Of a stretch of 64,000 nt of DNA, positions 35,801 to 46,383 are shown piece by piece (the stretch's first letter is position 1; each line of letters starts with the position of its first letter). Origin of the DNA: Hydractinia symbiolongicarpus. Its lineage: Eukaryota; Cnidaria; Hydrozoa; Anthoathecata; Hydractiniidae. Under the pieces are notes generated by a model. That model did no database searches. It worked only from the letters and a program-made list of their open reading frames with translations, and was not told where the DNA came from. The stretch lies in assembly GCF_029227915.1 (NCBI RefSeq), contig NC_079883.1, positions 3,658,001 to 3,722,000 of the forward strand, in the 5' to 3' direction. Both the position numbers and the translations under genes were made by a program.

Positions 35801-38800
35801 TTGAAAAACTAGTTGTTAACCCATGGAAAAATCCACAGGGGTATTTTATGCATCACTGTCCTGTGTATACTTAGCATAAAGTAATGATTTAGCATTTTGA
35901 AGAGAAAATGGGTAGTGATTTTTATTCCATATTAAGTTATTCTCAAATCAAATTTAACTAGAGTATATAGTCGCCATTACCATTATTTTCATGTATCAAG
36001 TACACAACACCACTATTTTCATGTATCAAGTACACAACACCACTATTTTCATGTATCAAGTACACAACACCACTATTTTCATGTATCAAGTACACAACAC
36101 CACTATTTTCATGTATCAGGTACACAACACCACTATTTTCATGTACACAACATCACTATTTTCATATATCAAGTACACAACACAACTATTTTCATGTATC
36201 AAGTACACAACACCACTATTTTCATGTACACAACATCACTATTTTCATGTACACAACACCACTATTTTCATGTATCAAGTACACAACACCACTATTTTCA
36301 TGTACACAACATCACTATTTTCATGTACACAACACCACTATTTTCATGTATCAAGTACACAACACCACTATTTTCATGTACACAACACCACTATTTTCAT
36401 GTATCAAGTACACAACACCACTATTTTCATGTACACAACATCACTATTTTCATATATCAAGTACACAACACAACTATTTTCATGTATCAAGTACACAACA
36501 CCACTATTTTCATGTACACAACATCACTATTTTCATGTACACAACACCACTATTTTCATGTATCAATTACACAACACCACTATTTTCATGTATCAAGTAC
36601 ACAACACCACTATTTTCATGTACACAACATCACTATTTTCATGTACACAACACCACTATTTTCATGTATCAAGTACACAACACCACTATTTTCATGTATC
36701 ATGTACACAACATCACTATGTATCAAATAGGAAATGTGTGAGCTAAATGTCTCACCTTTGCAATTAATTTAAACTTTATTCCAAAATAATTGTGTATTTT
36801 GAGAAACGACATTATCCGTATTTTGTCCTTATGTTTACAACTAGAAATCATTTTAATTCTCACTGCGAGATCTGGCAGGGGTGCAATTCTTGCGGCCTCA
36901 CGCCAATTTTAATTGTGAGCAGTTTTCACTATTCTGCAATCCTTTGTGTGACAGCGATTAACTCACCAACTAATTGTGGAAGGTCTTGGGTTTAAACCTC
37001 GGCCGAGTCATGCGAGAGACTATAAAAGTGTGAATCTATCCTTTCCGCTTAGCGCTCAGCATGAGAATAGGATTGACATATTAGGCGGTTGTCTAGTTAG
37101 TGATTGCTGTGCTTGCACGACTTTTGTAGCTCAAATGGGAGCTTTAAATGCACTAGAACCCTCGATAGCAGTACCAATAGGAACTTAAGAGGCTATCCTG
37201 GGTAGATAATTTTAATAATAATAATAACATCTTAAGACCACGACGCTTGTAAAAAGTAATTTCCCCTCACGAAAGAATCAAGTGTCCAGGTTTGGCCATG
37301 TCTAGGTTTGACGAATTCTATGTTCTTGAAAAATCTTTTTTGTTTCTTTTAGAGCAAAGCTACTACTCAGAGTATAGCACAAGAAAAGAACATGACAGAA
37401 AAACTTCATAAGACTGAAGCACAAGTAGAACAGTTATATAAACAGTGGAATAACAAATGGAAAGAAACGCACAAAATCATGGAAGTATGTTCGTTTTGTT
37501 TGTGTTTTATTATTGATTGTATGGCGACAGTTGTTGCGAAGTGGCCATAGTGTAAATCAAATTTTGCAATTTCATCGATTTCGTATGTTCTCAATTGAGA
37601 TTGATTAAGTAGATGCTGACCAAGAAATTTTGATGTAGCATGAATATCACCTCAGCCATAACACATTTACATAGGAAAAAGCTCTTGCGTTCAGAAGAGA
37701 AGGGTTTGGCATAAAAATGGAATCAGATCTACCTCATTTGATTTGTATTGATGATGACATTTTGAGTACTGGTGTCACATTGTATCACCTCAACGTAAGT
37801 CTTTCAACAAGTTTGGTAATAACTTATATATACATTTTTTTATATATAAAAAAACACAATGTTTCTTAACTAAAGGCTGAAGTTATAGGTATTATAGATA
37901 CTCCCATTAAGAAAAGTGTTAAAAAAGTGAAAACTAAATTAATAACTTGACGGGAATTTTGCTCAAAACAATTTTAAGGGTTTAAATTAAAAATTTTCAA
38001 AAAATTTGTTTTACAGTTATGAAACATACAGGCTGTATACAAACGGTATTTTTCTTATAAAAATAGACGTGTATATCGTGCTATAACTCGCAATTTCTTT
38101 TGCCTTATACGTAATCCACTTTGTGTTTTTATCATTTGAATTTGAGAATTGCCATTTTTACTTTTCTCTAACGGCTAGAAAAAATGTTAGTATAATTGTT
38201 GACGATGGTGATTTTGCGTTTTACATCTCTAGTATGCGTGTAAACTGTACACGAACAAGATGGACAATGGTATACTAGCTGCCATAGAAAATATTTTTTA
38301 TTTTTTGCAGGAAGGACGGACTCATGTCGGAAGAGACGATGCAACTGTAAAACAAGATATAGGTGGGTTTTACAGCTTCTTCACTTTGTATCAAGTCACG
38401 TGACATAACAGAAAATCAATTTTTGTAACAAATTTTATGGTCGCGAGCATTAAATTACTCAAATAACGCGAAAAGAGAATTTGATGATCATTTTTTTCTA
38501 AATTTATACCGTTTTTCGAGGGTTTTTATGTAGGAGACATAAATAAAGACTGTTGAAGTTGATATTTCGGAGGGATAGTGTAAATCTTATTTAAAGAATA
38601 AAAAAAGCAGTTAAATTTTGCGCAGCTAGTGAGTTTTCCAGTGATTTTAAAAAAAAAATCACGGAATTCGTAAAAATAATCCCCGCGAAAATAAATTCCT
38701 TTTCTGTAGGTTTCAATGTCTTATAAAAAAAGTGATGTTTTTGTTTTTAGTTTTACGTGGACCAGGTATCGAATCCGAACATTGTATTCTTGAAAGCATC

Positions 38801-41800
38801 GAGGGTAATGTAACGATTCATCCAATCGCAGAAGAGAATTATGTCAATGGAAACAAAGTTCGAAAGTCATTACGTCTGAGTCAAGGTAACTTAGCCAATT
38901 CGTTTCGAGTTTCGTTAGAGGAGTCAAATTGTCATTCCCCATGACATCTTATTCTATATGCGGCTTAACTATCGTTTTTGTGTTTGGTTTTATGAAACTT
39001 CTTCGAATCTGTCCAAAATCCTAGGTTGCTTTTAAAAAAATCATGTCGCTGTAAAAAGATCCTGAATGTATTTGTACATCTGTATAAAGTATAAATACAT
39101 CCACGGTTTCTCAATAGTGTTGTCATAGTTAATAGAAGTAAGCCGAGAAATTCTGCGGGTCTATTATCGAGTTGTCGAGTTGTATTGAAGTATTCGAGTC
39201 GACGTCGAACCAAAGATGCTTTTGTGAGCATGTGTGTAACCTTTATTTTTTTCAGGTTGTGTCATTCTTCTTGGAAAGACAAATATGTTCAGGTTCAACC
39301 ATCCTGGTGAAGCTGCAAAGCTGCGTCAGAAATACGCTTCAGTCGACAACTTAGCATCTATGGTACCTACCACGGAGTTAGAAAAACCTTCATATCTCTT
39401 TTACAATGCTGGGTAAGTGGTGTTGTAGAACAGCATCATGGGGCTGCATATTCACTGAAACGCCTTCAAGATCGTATATTTCAATGCTTTGTTATTTTTG
39501 AGATTGCTTGACTGTTCTAATTAAGAGGGACTGCCCCTGTTTAAATCACCTTAAAAACAAAAAAAACCCTCTCCCCGAAAAATAAATAATTAAATTAAAT
39601 GATATATTAATTTTCATCATATTATTTTTATGTAAAGTTCATTATATAGCGTTCATTATAATACTTCAAAATTTATATTGTAATGTAATAAAACATTTCT
39701 GAGTGCGTATTAAAATAAATGCAAGCAATCTTGACAAAAAATATGGAAATCTTGTTTTTAGCATCAAAATCTTCCGCAATACTGTAGAAATTCTTCTATA
39801 TAGAATGACAACCTAGCGAATTAAATAAGCAAAAACCCAGCGAAATTTTTAAGCAGTCGTACTCTCGCCTACTTATTTGTAGGCGGGTAAGGTATCAAAC
39901 TCTATATTCTAAAAAAATATTTCAACTTACAACCCCTCGGTAAATTTTTGTTTTATATTTCACTACAAGTTACCACTTTCTTGCCGCCACTTTTCTAAGT
40001 TTTCATGAATAAACATTCCAAACGCAAACTTTTATTTCGCATTTTCTCGTGAGATTCCAAAAAAAAATTCCCCTGAAGTGTTATTGACAACCGATTCTCT
40101 ACACTTTTTTTATAAATTTGTTTTTTTCAGCATGGAGATGGAGCGTAGATATCACGAAGAAGCAAAAGATTTGGAGAGAAAAAGGTAAATTCACTGTGAA
40201 GAAGTGTTTATTTCATTTACACATAACATTAAAAGTATACCCTCCTCCACTGATGTTATCACAGAATTAATTATTAAAACACGTATTTAGTATAAAACAT
40301 ACAATTAAGATTTAAATTATCCTTAATAGGGAAGCACTAATTTAAGCTGATTAAAGAAAAACTATACGCACAGTCAATAGATCTACACGTTGCATGCTTG
40401 TCAAAAAAAAAACTCATTAAGTTATATAAACATTATAATTGATGTTATTGAGGCCTGGCGGTATTAGGAGTTTTTTCGTAACCAGGAGCAACATGTAATC
40501 CACCGGAAATGTAAGAATTTAGTAGTCATTTAGTCCACTTGCATTTTCGTGATCTGTTTACACTGCACGTGCTTGCTCACAATGCAGAGGATTAAGATCA
40601 CAATCCTATCTGTTGTTGTTCTGAATGTGCCATTCGTTTCTTGCCAGGCCTTATTTATTTTGCTAACAATTTTTTTAATAATATCTTTTCTTTTTATTCC
40701 AGGAAGGAAATCGAACAAAAATCTGAGCAAGATGCAAAGAAAATTCAACAAGCCAGGTTGGGTGCTATCTATATAATTGTTTTCCTTACAATGGACGTAA
40801 TGTTTTGTTTCACGTTATAGCTTCACCGTTCCGCAGAAAGTGAAAACTAATCCTTGTCTTGAATTTACCTTTGCAATGTGAAACTACCATTAACTTCAAC
40901 AACATAGAACTATTTTTTTCCATGTCCTTCTTGCACCCTTACGTTTAAACAGGCCTAAATCCGCTTAACCTACACCCACACCCACCCAAACCCTAATTTG
41001 AAATAGGCCTAATTCTATTTTTATTAAGATATTGGTGTTTTTCAAATCTTTGAAACATGAGCTTTCCCTTTATGTATATATTATGCAAGAAGTTACTATC
41101 ACTCTCAAATTGGATCAACATGTATCATCTCGCCATAGGCTTGAATTGGAGAGTTTACAAAACGAGCGCAAAGTCGCTGAAGCAGAACAACGAAAGGTAT
41201 TGGAAGAGACTCAGCAACGATTGGAAGATCAACGACAACATCTTGAAGCTCTAAAGCAAGAACAGGATCAGGCGAAAGAAAATGCTCAAAAGGAATTACA
41301 CGAATTGAAATTCCGTATACAACAAGAGCAAATGAATGAGAAACAAAAACTGGATGAAGAAATGAGACGTCTCATGCAGCTCAATGAAATGCAACAAAAA
41401 TCTGTGAAGGATCAGGAGGATATGTTAGCTAAACAAAAGGTTAAGCAAGTTGTTTTTAATTTCTTTTTCATTGCTTCTATTTTTTATTTCTTTTTAATTT
41501 ATGGCCACCACAGTCTCATAATTTATGGCCACCACAGTCTCATAATTTATGGCCACCACAGTCTCATAATTTATGGCCACCCTAACGCATGAGATGTGTT
41601 TCTAGTTTCTATATGATCTAAATTCGTCTTTACACCATGGTTTTCTTGCAGCTGGTTTTTACAAGTTTTTTTTTGCGAAGGGATTAACCAGACATTCTTT
41701 TGACTATTTTCATTGTTACACTACAGGAAGAAATGGAGAAAACCTTGATTGCTGAGCGACAAAGAATAGAAGATCAAAGACAGGAAGTGTTACGACTTCA

Positions 41801-43489
41801 GAATGAGTACCAGAAGAGTCGAGAGGTTGTAGCAAAAGCTATAGATGGTACTAGACAAGAGGGTGATGGAGCTGAAGCCTCTCCTCCACGTACGTTTCTT
41901 TTGTAACTCAAACCTGCATGAATAATCTTTCACTTGCAGAAAGTATTTCGTTTGTAGGAGATCGAGACGTCAATGTGCAAAAGTTGACGACAAATTTATG
42001 TTACAAATCTTTCACCTACAGCCTTTTGCTTTTATTCATGTTATGCTATTCTATTAAAGTATGTGGCCATTTGATAACTGATCCAATTTTAGAGAAACAT
42101 AAATGATATATTGTATTTTTAGGAAAATCTGTACGCGCCGAAGAGTTGAGGGCCAAGTTAGAACAGCTCGAAAGTGAATATGCCGAAGCAACAAAACTTT
42201 CTCAAAGGGAGATTCAGCTAGCTAAAGATAATTTAAAGAAAGCAGAAGTGGAGACATTGCTAGGTAAAGTTGGATTAATGCAAGGTAAGGGTGAACTGCA
42301 AAGACAATGGAAATTACTGGATCGCCTGCAGAGTAAACATAAAAACGCGCAAGAGGAAATCCAAGCGAAAATACGGCAAGTTAAGGACGAACTTGACAAG
42401 GCTGAAGAAGCCGAAGAAGAAGAGTTGATGAGTCAGGAGAAGTCCATTTTGCAACGCCGCCAAGCGCGCAAGAAAGTCGAAGAAGCCACGCAAAAGCTCT
42501 TCGAAATGGAATCGAAATTAAGCCGGTCGGACTCGATCAGTCAAAATCAGGATCTGCTAGAATGGCAAAATAAGGAAGACGTGCGGGAAATGCAAGAAGA
42601 GAGGACGATTTTAATGGAGTTGTTGGGCAAGCATCAAGTCGCTCTTGTGAAAGCGTCACAGTTAGTTACCGAATCGAAAACTAAACTCGAAAGTCATTTA
42701 GCAAACGAATCCTCCATGTTGGGTCCTGTACGCGAACAAATTGCAGCGTACGAACACGAACTCGAACCTCTTGAGAAATTAGAACAGCAGATCGAGAAGA
42801 AATGTTTCGAATTAGAAAAAGAAGCGAAAGAGAAAAAGAAGGTTTTGTATAAACAAAGGAAGCGAATAAACTTATTAGAAAAACAGCATGCGCAAAGCTC
42901 CGGTAATGAAGGACGCGAAAATTTAACTGCCGAGGAGATTGAAGACCTGGATCGTGAAAGAGAGGCTGAGTTAGAACTGATCCATCGAGAGAAGTCTGTA
43001 TTGCGTGATATGGAAGATAAATTTCGCAGCGAACAAGCGCAAGCTGAGTTAAAGATAGGAGAGCAGTATCAAGAGCTCGAAATTAATAAAGAAAAAATAA
43101 CAATATCTCTAAACACGGAACGTGAAAAGCTCGCAAAACTCATCGCCGTGCACGAAGAGACTAAAGAATTCATAGAAGCCGAATTAAACGGTAGACGAGA
43201 AATTTTAAAACTGTCGAAAGAAAAAGTAGTTAAAGATAAACGTGCGTTAGCTAAACTAGATATGAAACAACAGAAAACTGCTTCGAAAGCTGCTGAAGAA
43301 CTTTTCATGATGGCAGAAGTGTTGGAAAAAGAACTGGCAGAAAGTGGAAAGAAAGAAGAGCTCACTAAGATAAAAGATCACAGAAAGAAATTGCAAGAAC
43401 TAGATAGACAATTAAGATTAGCCGAACGCAGGGAGCGGTTTACTGGTGAAGTAGGCCCCGATGGCGCGCAACAATGCGCGATATTATAA
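23898..43489 (+). CDS. KIF16B: KIF16B-type kinesin-3 motor with FHA domain, long coiled coil and C-terminal CaaX box
   Basis: 24 exons: 23898-23944, 30290-30359, 30561-30647, 31964-32080, 32157-32189, 32468-32538, 32867-32982, 33118-33187, 33668-33740, 33910-33977, 34120-34220, 34446-34571, 35427-35524, 35613-35690, 37353-37484, 37675-37794, 38311-38362, 38751-38885, 39256-39412, 40131-40184, 40703-40756, 41139-41439, 41727-41889, 42123-43489. They sum to 3690 nt (1229 residues) in frame throughout. Motor: [12 protein letters not shown] start, P-loop GQTGSGKS (93-100), switch I SSRSH (215-219), switch II DLAGSE (247-252), neck [19 protein letters not shown] domain about 445-545 ([21 protein letters not shown]). 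Residues about 590-1215 are charged heptad-like coiled coil. KIF16B moves early endosomes to microtubule plus ends, using a C-terminal PX domain to bind PI3P. Here no PX domain follows; the protein ends QQCAIL, a CaaX box favouring geranylgeranylation. AATAAA lies at 43511. Confidence 0.95.
24291..24684. mobile_element. Harbinger-like MITE with TTA target-site duplication
   Basis: The left end GGGGCCATTGACAAACA and the reverse complement of the right end, GGGGCCGTCGACAAACA, differ at two positions. Similarity runs on for about 45 bases (TTTTCATCTCTGTTAA against TTTTCGTCTCCGTTAA). The element is flanked by TTA on both sides (24288-24290, 24685-24687), the 3-bp TWA duplication typical of PIF/Harbinger. 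An inner copy of the CTCCGTTAACGGCAAATTTG word lies at about 24373. No coding capacity. Confidence 0.8.
25643..26174. mobile_element. MITE with TGATACACAATC terminal inverted repeats and an internal repeat of the right end
   Basis: TGATACACAATC at 25643-25654 is matched by its exact complement at 26163-26174 and again at 25684-25695. The right-end sequence CGAATTCGATTAATTGG occurs twice, at 25669 and 26147. The first 53 bases therefore form a hairpin by themselves, nested inside the 532-bp element. No clear target duplication was seen. Confidence 0.65.
27830..28530 (-). pseudogene. Non-LTR reverse-transcriptase pseudogene, copy 2 (longest), with an N-terminal Cys-rich finger
   Basis: Read on the minus strand: a Cys-rich finger ([12 protein letters not shown] ... 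FVCKRCKG), then [51 protein letters not shown], then [17 protein letters not shown]. This is the C-terminal part of a non-LTR polymerase ORF common in invertebrates. At least three in-frame stops interrupt it (after RSVM, after WAVKQ, after NWL), so it is dead. It lies antisense in the kinesin's first intron. Confidence 0.8.
30700..31960. other. KIF16B intron 3
   Basis: AT-rich intron holding an internally deleted copy of the same reverse-transcriptase element (about 31505-31690). Nothing else recognised. Confidence 0.5.
31505..31690 (-). pseudogene. Reverse-transcriptase fragment, copy 3, internally deleted
   Basis: 31508-31563 matches 27936-27992 (TGCCAAGTCTTTCT, CCAGGAACTAT), and 31571-31680 matches 28420-28530 (TACAAACTAAATGTCAGCTG). 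About 430 bases present between these parts in copy 2 are missing. Confidence 0.65.
32291..32421. mobile_element. Short MITE with GGGATTAATTTTTGC ends
   Basis: AAGGGGATTAATTTTTGC on the left is mirrored by GCAAAAATTAATCCACTGG on the right; the right arm is preceded by another GCAAAAATTAATCC. It lies in KIF16B intron 5. Confidence 0.55.
33245..33490. mobile_element. Short MITE with GGACTCTCTATCT ends
   Basis: Left arm GGACTCTCTATCT (33249-33261) against the reverse complement of the right arm, GGGGACTCTCTCTCTATCT (from 33486 backwards). GTTCGAGATAG near the right arm is mirrored by CTATCTCGAAC at 33431. It lies in KIF16B intron 8. No ORF. Confidence 0.55.
33837..33861 (+). repeat. (TTTG)n microsatellite
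   Basis: About six TTTG units in KIF16B intron 9. Confidence 0.8.
35991..36726 (+). repeat. Minisatellite of mixed 30-bp and 23-bp units in KIF16B intron 14
   Basis: The 30-bp unit is TGTATCAAGTACACAACACC followed by ACTATTTTCA; the 23-bp unit lacks seven bases (TCAAGTA). Five 30-bp units come first, then mixed units. A diagnostic variant (CATATATCAAG) occurs at 36163 and again at 36451, so a block of about 288 bp was duplicated. The array has no stops on the plus strand, so it reads open in all three frames; this is a repeat artefact, not a gene. Confidence 0.95.
36945..37225 (+). mobile_element. tRNA-derived SINE with (TAA)n tail
   Basis: A box A-like segment (GACAGCGATTAACTCACC at about 36952) is followed about 35 bases later by a box B-like segment (GGGTTTAAACCTCGG at 36988), the internal promoter layout of tRNA-type SINEs. 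The body ends ATCCTGGGTAGATAATTTT and a (AATA)-type tail at 37211-37227. It lies in KIF16B intron 14, just after the minisatellite. Confidence 0.65.
41496..41582 (+). repeat. 24-bp tandem repeat just after KIF16B exon 22
   Basis: About 3.6 copies of ATTTATGGCCACCACAGTCT plus CATA. The exon 22 frame stays open through it (encoding a GHHSLIIY unit) up to 41590, so retention of this intron would give a truncated motor with a short repetitive tail. Confidence 0.85.
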
Positions 43490-43510
43490 ACTAAATTATG
43501 TGAAAATTCT

Positions 43511-43516
43511 AATAAA
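43511..43516 (+). terminator. Poly(A) signal of KIF16B
   Basis: AATAAA, 22 bases after the TAA. Confidence 0.75.
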
Positions 43517-46056
43517 TACTTAAAGCCCTTGTTATACCATGTGCAAAAACATCTAAGTTTTAAAACCGTACTACACTAAAAGTACAGTTGTACAAGGTGG
43601 TGTAGTTAATTTTTTTGCGAAATATTGTAAAGTTATTAGAAAGCTACACGCTGTTTTTCCTGATAGCGTAGCGCGGTCCCCTGGGGCTAGAAATTTTGCG
43701 GTGTAAAATTCCTACCCTTAAATTACTCGAAGATCAAAACTGGGTATTTGCTATATTCTTTATTCTTGTTTCAATTAACGTAATATTTTTCTTGTGACTC
43801 GAACAGCTGGATTTGGCGAGTTGCTTTTTTCGTCACGACAATCTGGGACTCAGCCCAAGTTGGTCATGCCTCTTTTAATTTTATATTGTTTTTTAACTTC
43901 TTTAAGATACTCAAAAAATCCTTTAAATAATTTTAAAATTCTATTATTTTTTTTAAAATATTCCCGAGAAGACTAAAAAAATTATTTTCACTATATCCGT
44001 TTTGATATCTGTTCTTCCCAGTTTTGATAAACCTCTTCCCACTCACTTTGAACGAATTACAGCTGCTAAATTCCTCCTTTAAATTTTTTAAGAAAACCCC
44101 TTAAAATAGGGAAAATTCCTTTTATGTCATTTAAATTCCTTAAATTCTAAAAACAAAATTGTGTTGCCACCCTGCAGTCCTATTGTCTTAATCATTGTTT
44201 TATGCCCTGGGTTTAACATTACATTGTTTTGTATTTAAATAATTGTTATGATAATGTATTTTTTAGTTCAAAATTATATATTTTACAAAAAAAAAGATGA
44301 CGGATCATCATTAAAGCCGCCATTATTATAACTCGTACCAGGTTGTTTGTTGTATCACGTGATTGCACTTGTATTGAATCAATCGACTTTGCTCACTTGT
44401 AATTAGTCTTTGTAAACATAGGCGTACTTTGTTTTCGCGTGTTTGGAAAACTTAAGTGGAAGTGTTGAAAACCGCAAACTTTTACGTTTTGCGTCAAGCA
44501 ACATCAATATCACAGCGGTCTTTCTACTCACAATATATTCCTTGTACAAAAAGAATATCGGAGCATTATTTTTATGTCGCTTGATATTTCTTTTAACAAA
44601 GTCAATCTTAGTACGAGCTTATTTATTTCCCAGACTTCTTGGCGATAATGAGGAATAAGAACGAGTTATTCAAAGTGTAATCACGTCTTGTTTTATATAG
44701 GTAGGCATTATTTTTTTAAATGAACTTCGAAAGATGTATTTATGTTTGAATTTATTCAAAGTAATTCTTTTTACACATCTCAATATTATTATTGTGGCGA
44801 CTAATCGTAAATTATATTTGACAGTATCAACTTCGGAATTTTTTTTATTCCCGTATACCACGTGATATAATTGGGTGTTTAACATGCACATGGTTTGACA
44901 TTTTCTATAGTTTTCTCTCGTTACCATGGTTCAGTACTTAATTTCTCGTTACTTTATGGCATGAACCATTTGAGGCTGATCTCCACTGGACAAAATATTC
45001 TGTGATGAACGAAATAATCAAAACATTTGATTGGTTGGCGAAATGAACTACACTTTTAAAAAGTTATTTAGGCTACCGCCAATCAATATGCTCCAAATCA
45101 TTCCGCTTCTGGGTAATACCCTGAAGTAGAGATAGGCCTTGTTATGAAATATCTTGGAGGAAAGAATACGGAAATATCTAGTATTCACCAGAGAGTGTTT
45201 AATGAGAGGGTTCTTGTTTTAGGTAAAGCTAAAAATTAACTATGTAATGTTCATCTCCATTCATCCACATAGAATGAAGATATCCTGCTTTAGTAATAGA
45301 AAAACAATAGTCACAGTAACTCCTTCAAGCTGAAACCTCTCATCTACAGGTCGCTCTTATTTCTTTGTTTTCTTTCTTTGTTTTTTTACATAAAGTTTAT
45401 TTCTAATACAAATATGATTTTATCGGAGTATAATTAACATAATTAAAGTGAAGAACAATTAGCTCGACGATTGGCTGAAATGGGATTTTTTGAAGTGAAT
45501 TAAATTTTGCGAACTGGGAATTTTCCTAAATTTCGTGTGGATTTGAGGAACAAGAAATTTGAAAGTCGAGCCATCTTTATTAGCTACTGAAGCGAGCTTT
45601 AAAATGCAATATCTGTTTCGTTCATCACTAATTATTTTGTCGAAGGTGTCTTGTTCAAAGCAAGTGTGAACAAATAAAATGTAAAATCGTTATTATTCAA
45701 CATTGTTTTTTTTTGTACTTTAAATTTGCGGATGATTCATAACGTGCTTAGAGTGAAAACAAAAGTTTTGCACAAAAAAAAGTTGTGAAGAACTTAGAAT
45801 AATTGTTGACAATTTTCATGATTTTTAGAACTTTTTCATGTAGAAATTAGATTTGAAGTGCTATCCATAGGCTGACGTACACCTTCCTAGCGCGAATGTT
45901 GTTGCTGTGTAACGGAGTGGATTGCGTAGCTTTTAAAGATATATCAGAAACAAATATTCCGCGTCTCACGTTATTTAAGAACAGCTATTACGTGCAGGGA
46001 GCTAAAGAAGAGAGATGAATCTACTATCTAATCCGTATGCATATAAATTTGTTTCA

Positions 46057-46133
46057 AACCTCGTCCTCAGGATTTCTTTCGTTTTTTTGTGAAGGGGTCG
46101 GCGTCTGTAGCAGAAAAACCTAGGGACGAAGTT
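46057..46133. mobile_element. Short foldback element with AACCTCGTCC / GGGACGAAGTT ends
   Basis: AACCTCGTCCTCAGG at the left faces CCTAGGGACGAAGTT at the right, 77 bp in all. Same end pattern as elements at 61117, 62454 and 62694. Confidence 0.55.
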
Positions 46134-46307
46134 GATGTGTTTTTTTACATACTACTTTTAATTTTTTAATATTTTCTGCTGTTTATTTTTACACGTGATT
46201 TTATATAAGAACACGTATATAAGAAACATGTGGCTCAGAGCAGGTACTTTTAACTGCTTAGCCGTGAAATATTAGAAAATTATATGGACAGGTCTCTTGC
46301 TGAATAA

Positions 46308-46383
46308 CATTCTCGACCCCAGAGCTCTTTGAGATAAACGTACTTTCGAGGTTTAGTCTCAAAGAGCTCTGGGGACGAGAATG
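46308..46383. mobile_element. 76-bp near-perfect palindrome with 9-bp target-site duplication
   Basis: CATTCTCGACCCCAGAGCTC at the left is mirrored by GAGCTCTGGGGACGAGAATG at the right, with one mismatch; the arms extend inwards to about 27 bases each. The direct repeat GCTGAATAA flanks it at 46299-46307 and 46384-46392. Confidence 0.8.

Noticed and set aside
35991-36746. Open frames of 251, 178 and 164 codons with [10 protein letters not shown]-like repeats
   Set aside because: They are the stop-free minisatellite read in three frames inside a kinesin intron.
38732-38944. 70-codon frame read as a separate gene
   Set aside because: It is kinesin exon 18 (FHA domain) with read-through into the intron.
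44443-44658. Hydrophobic 71-codon frame after the kinesin
   Set aside because: No ATG at its start, no acceptor upstream, and no resemblance to a PX domain.
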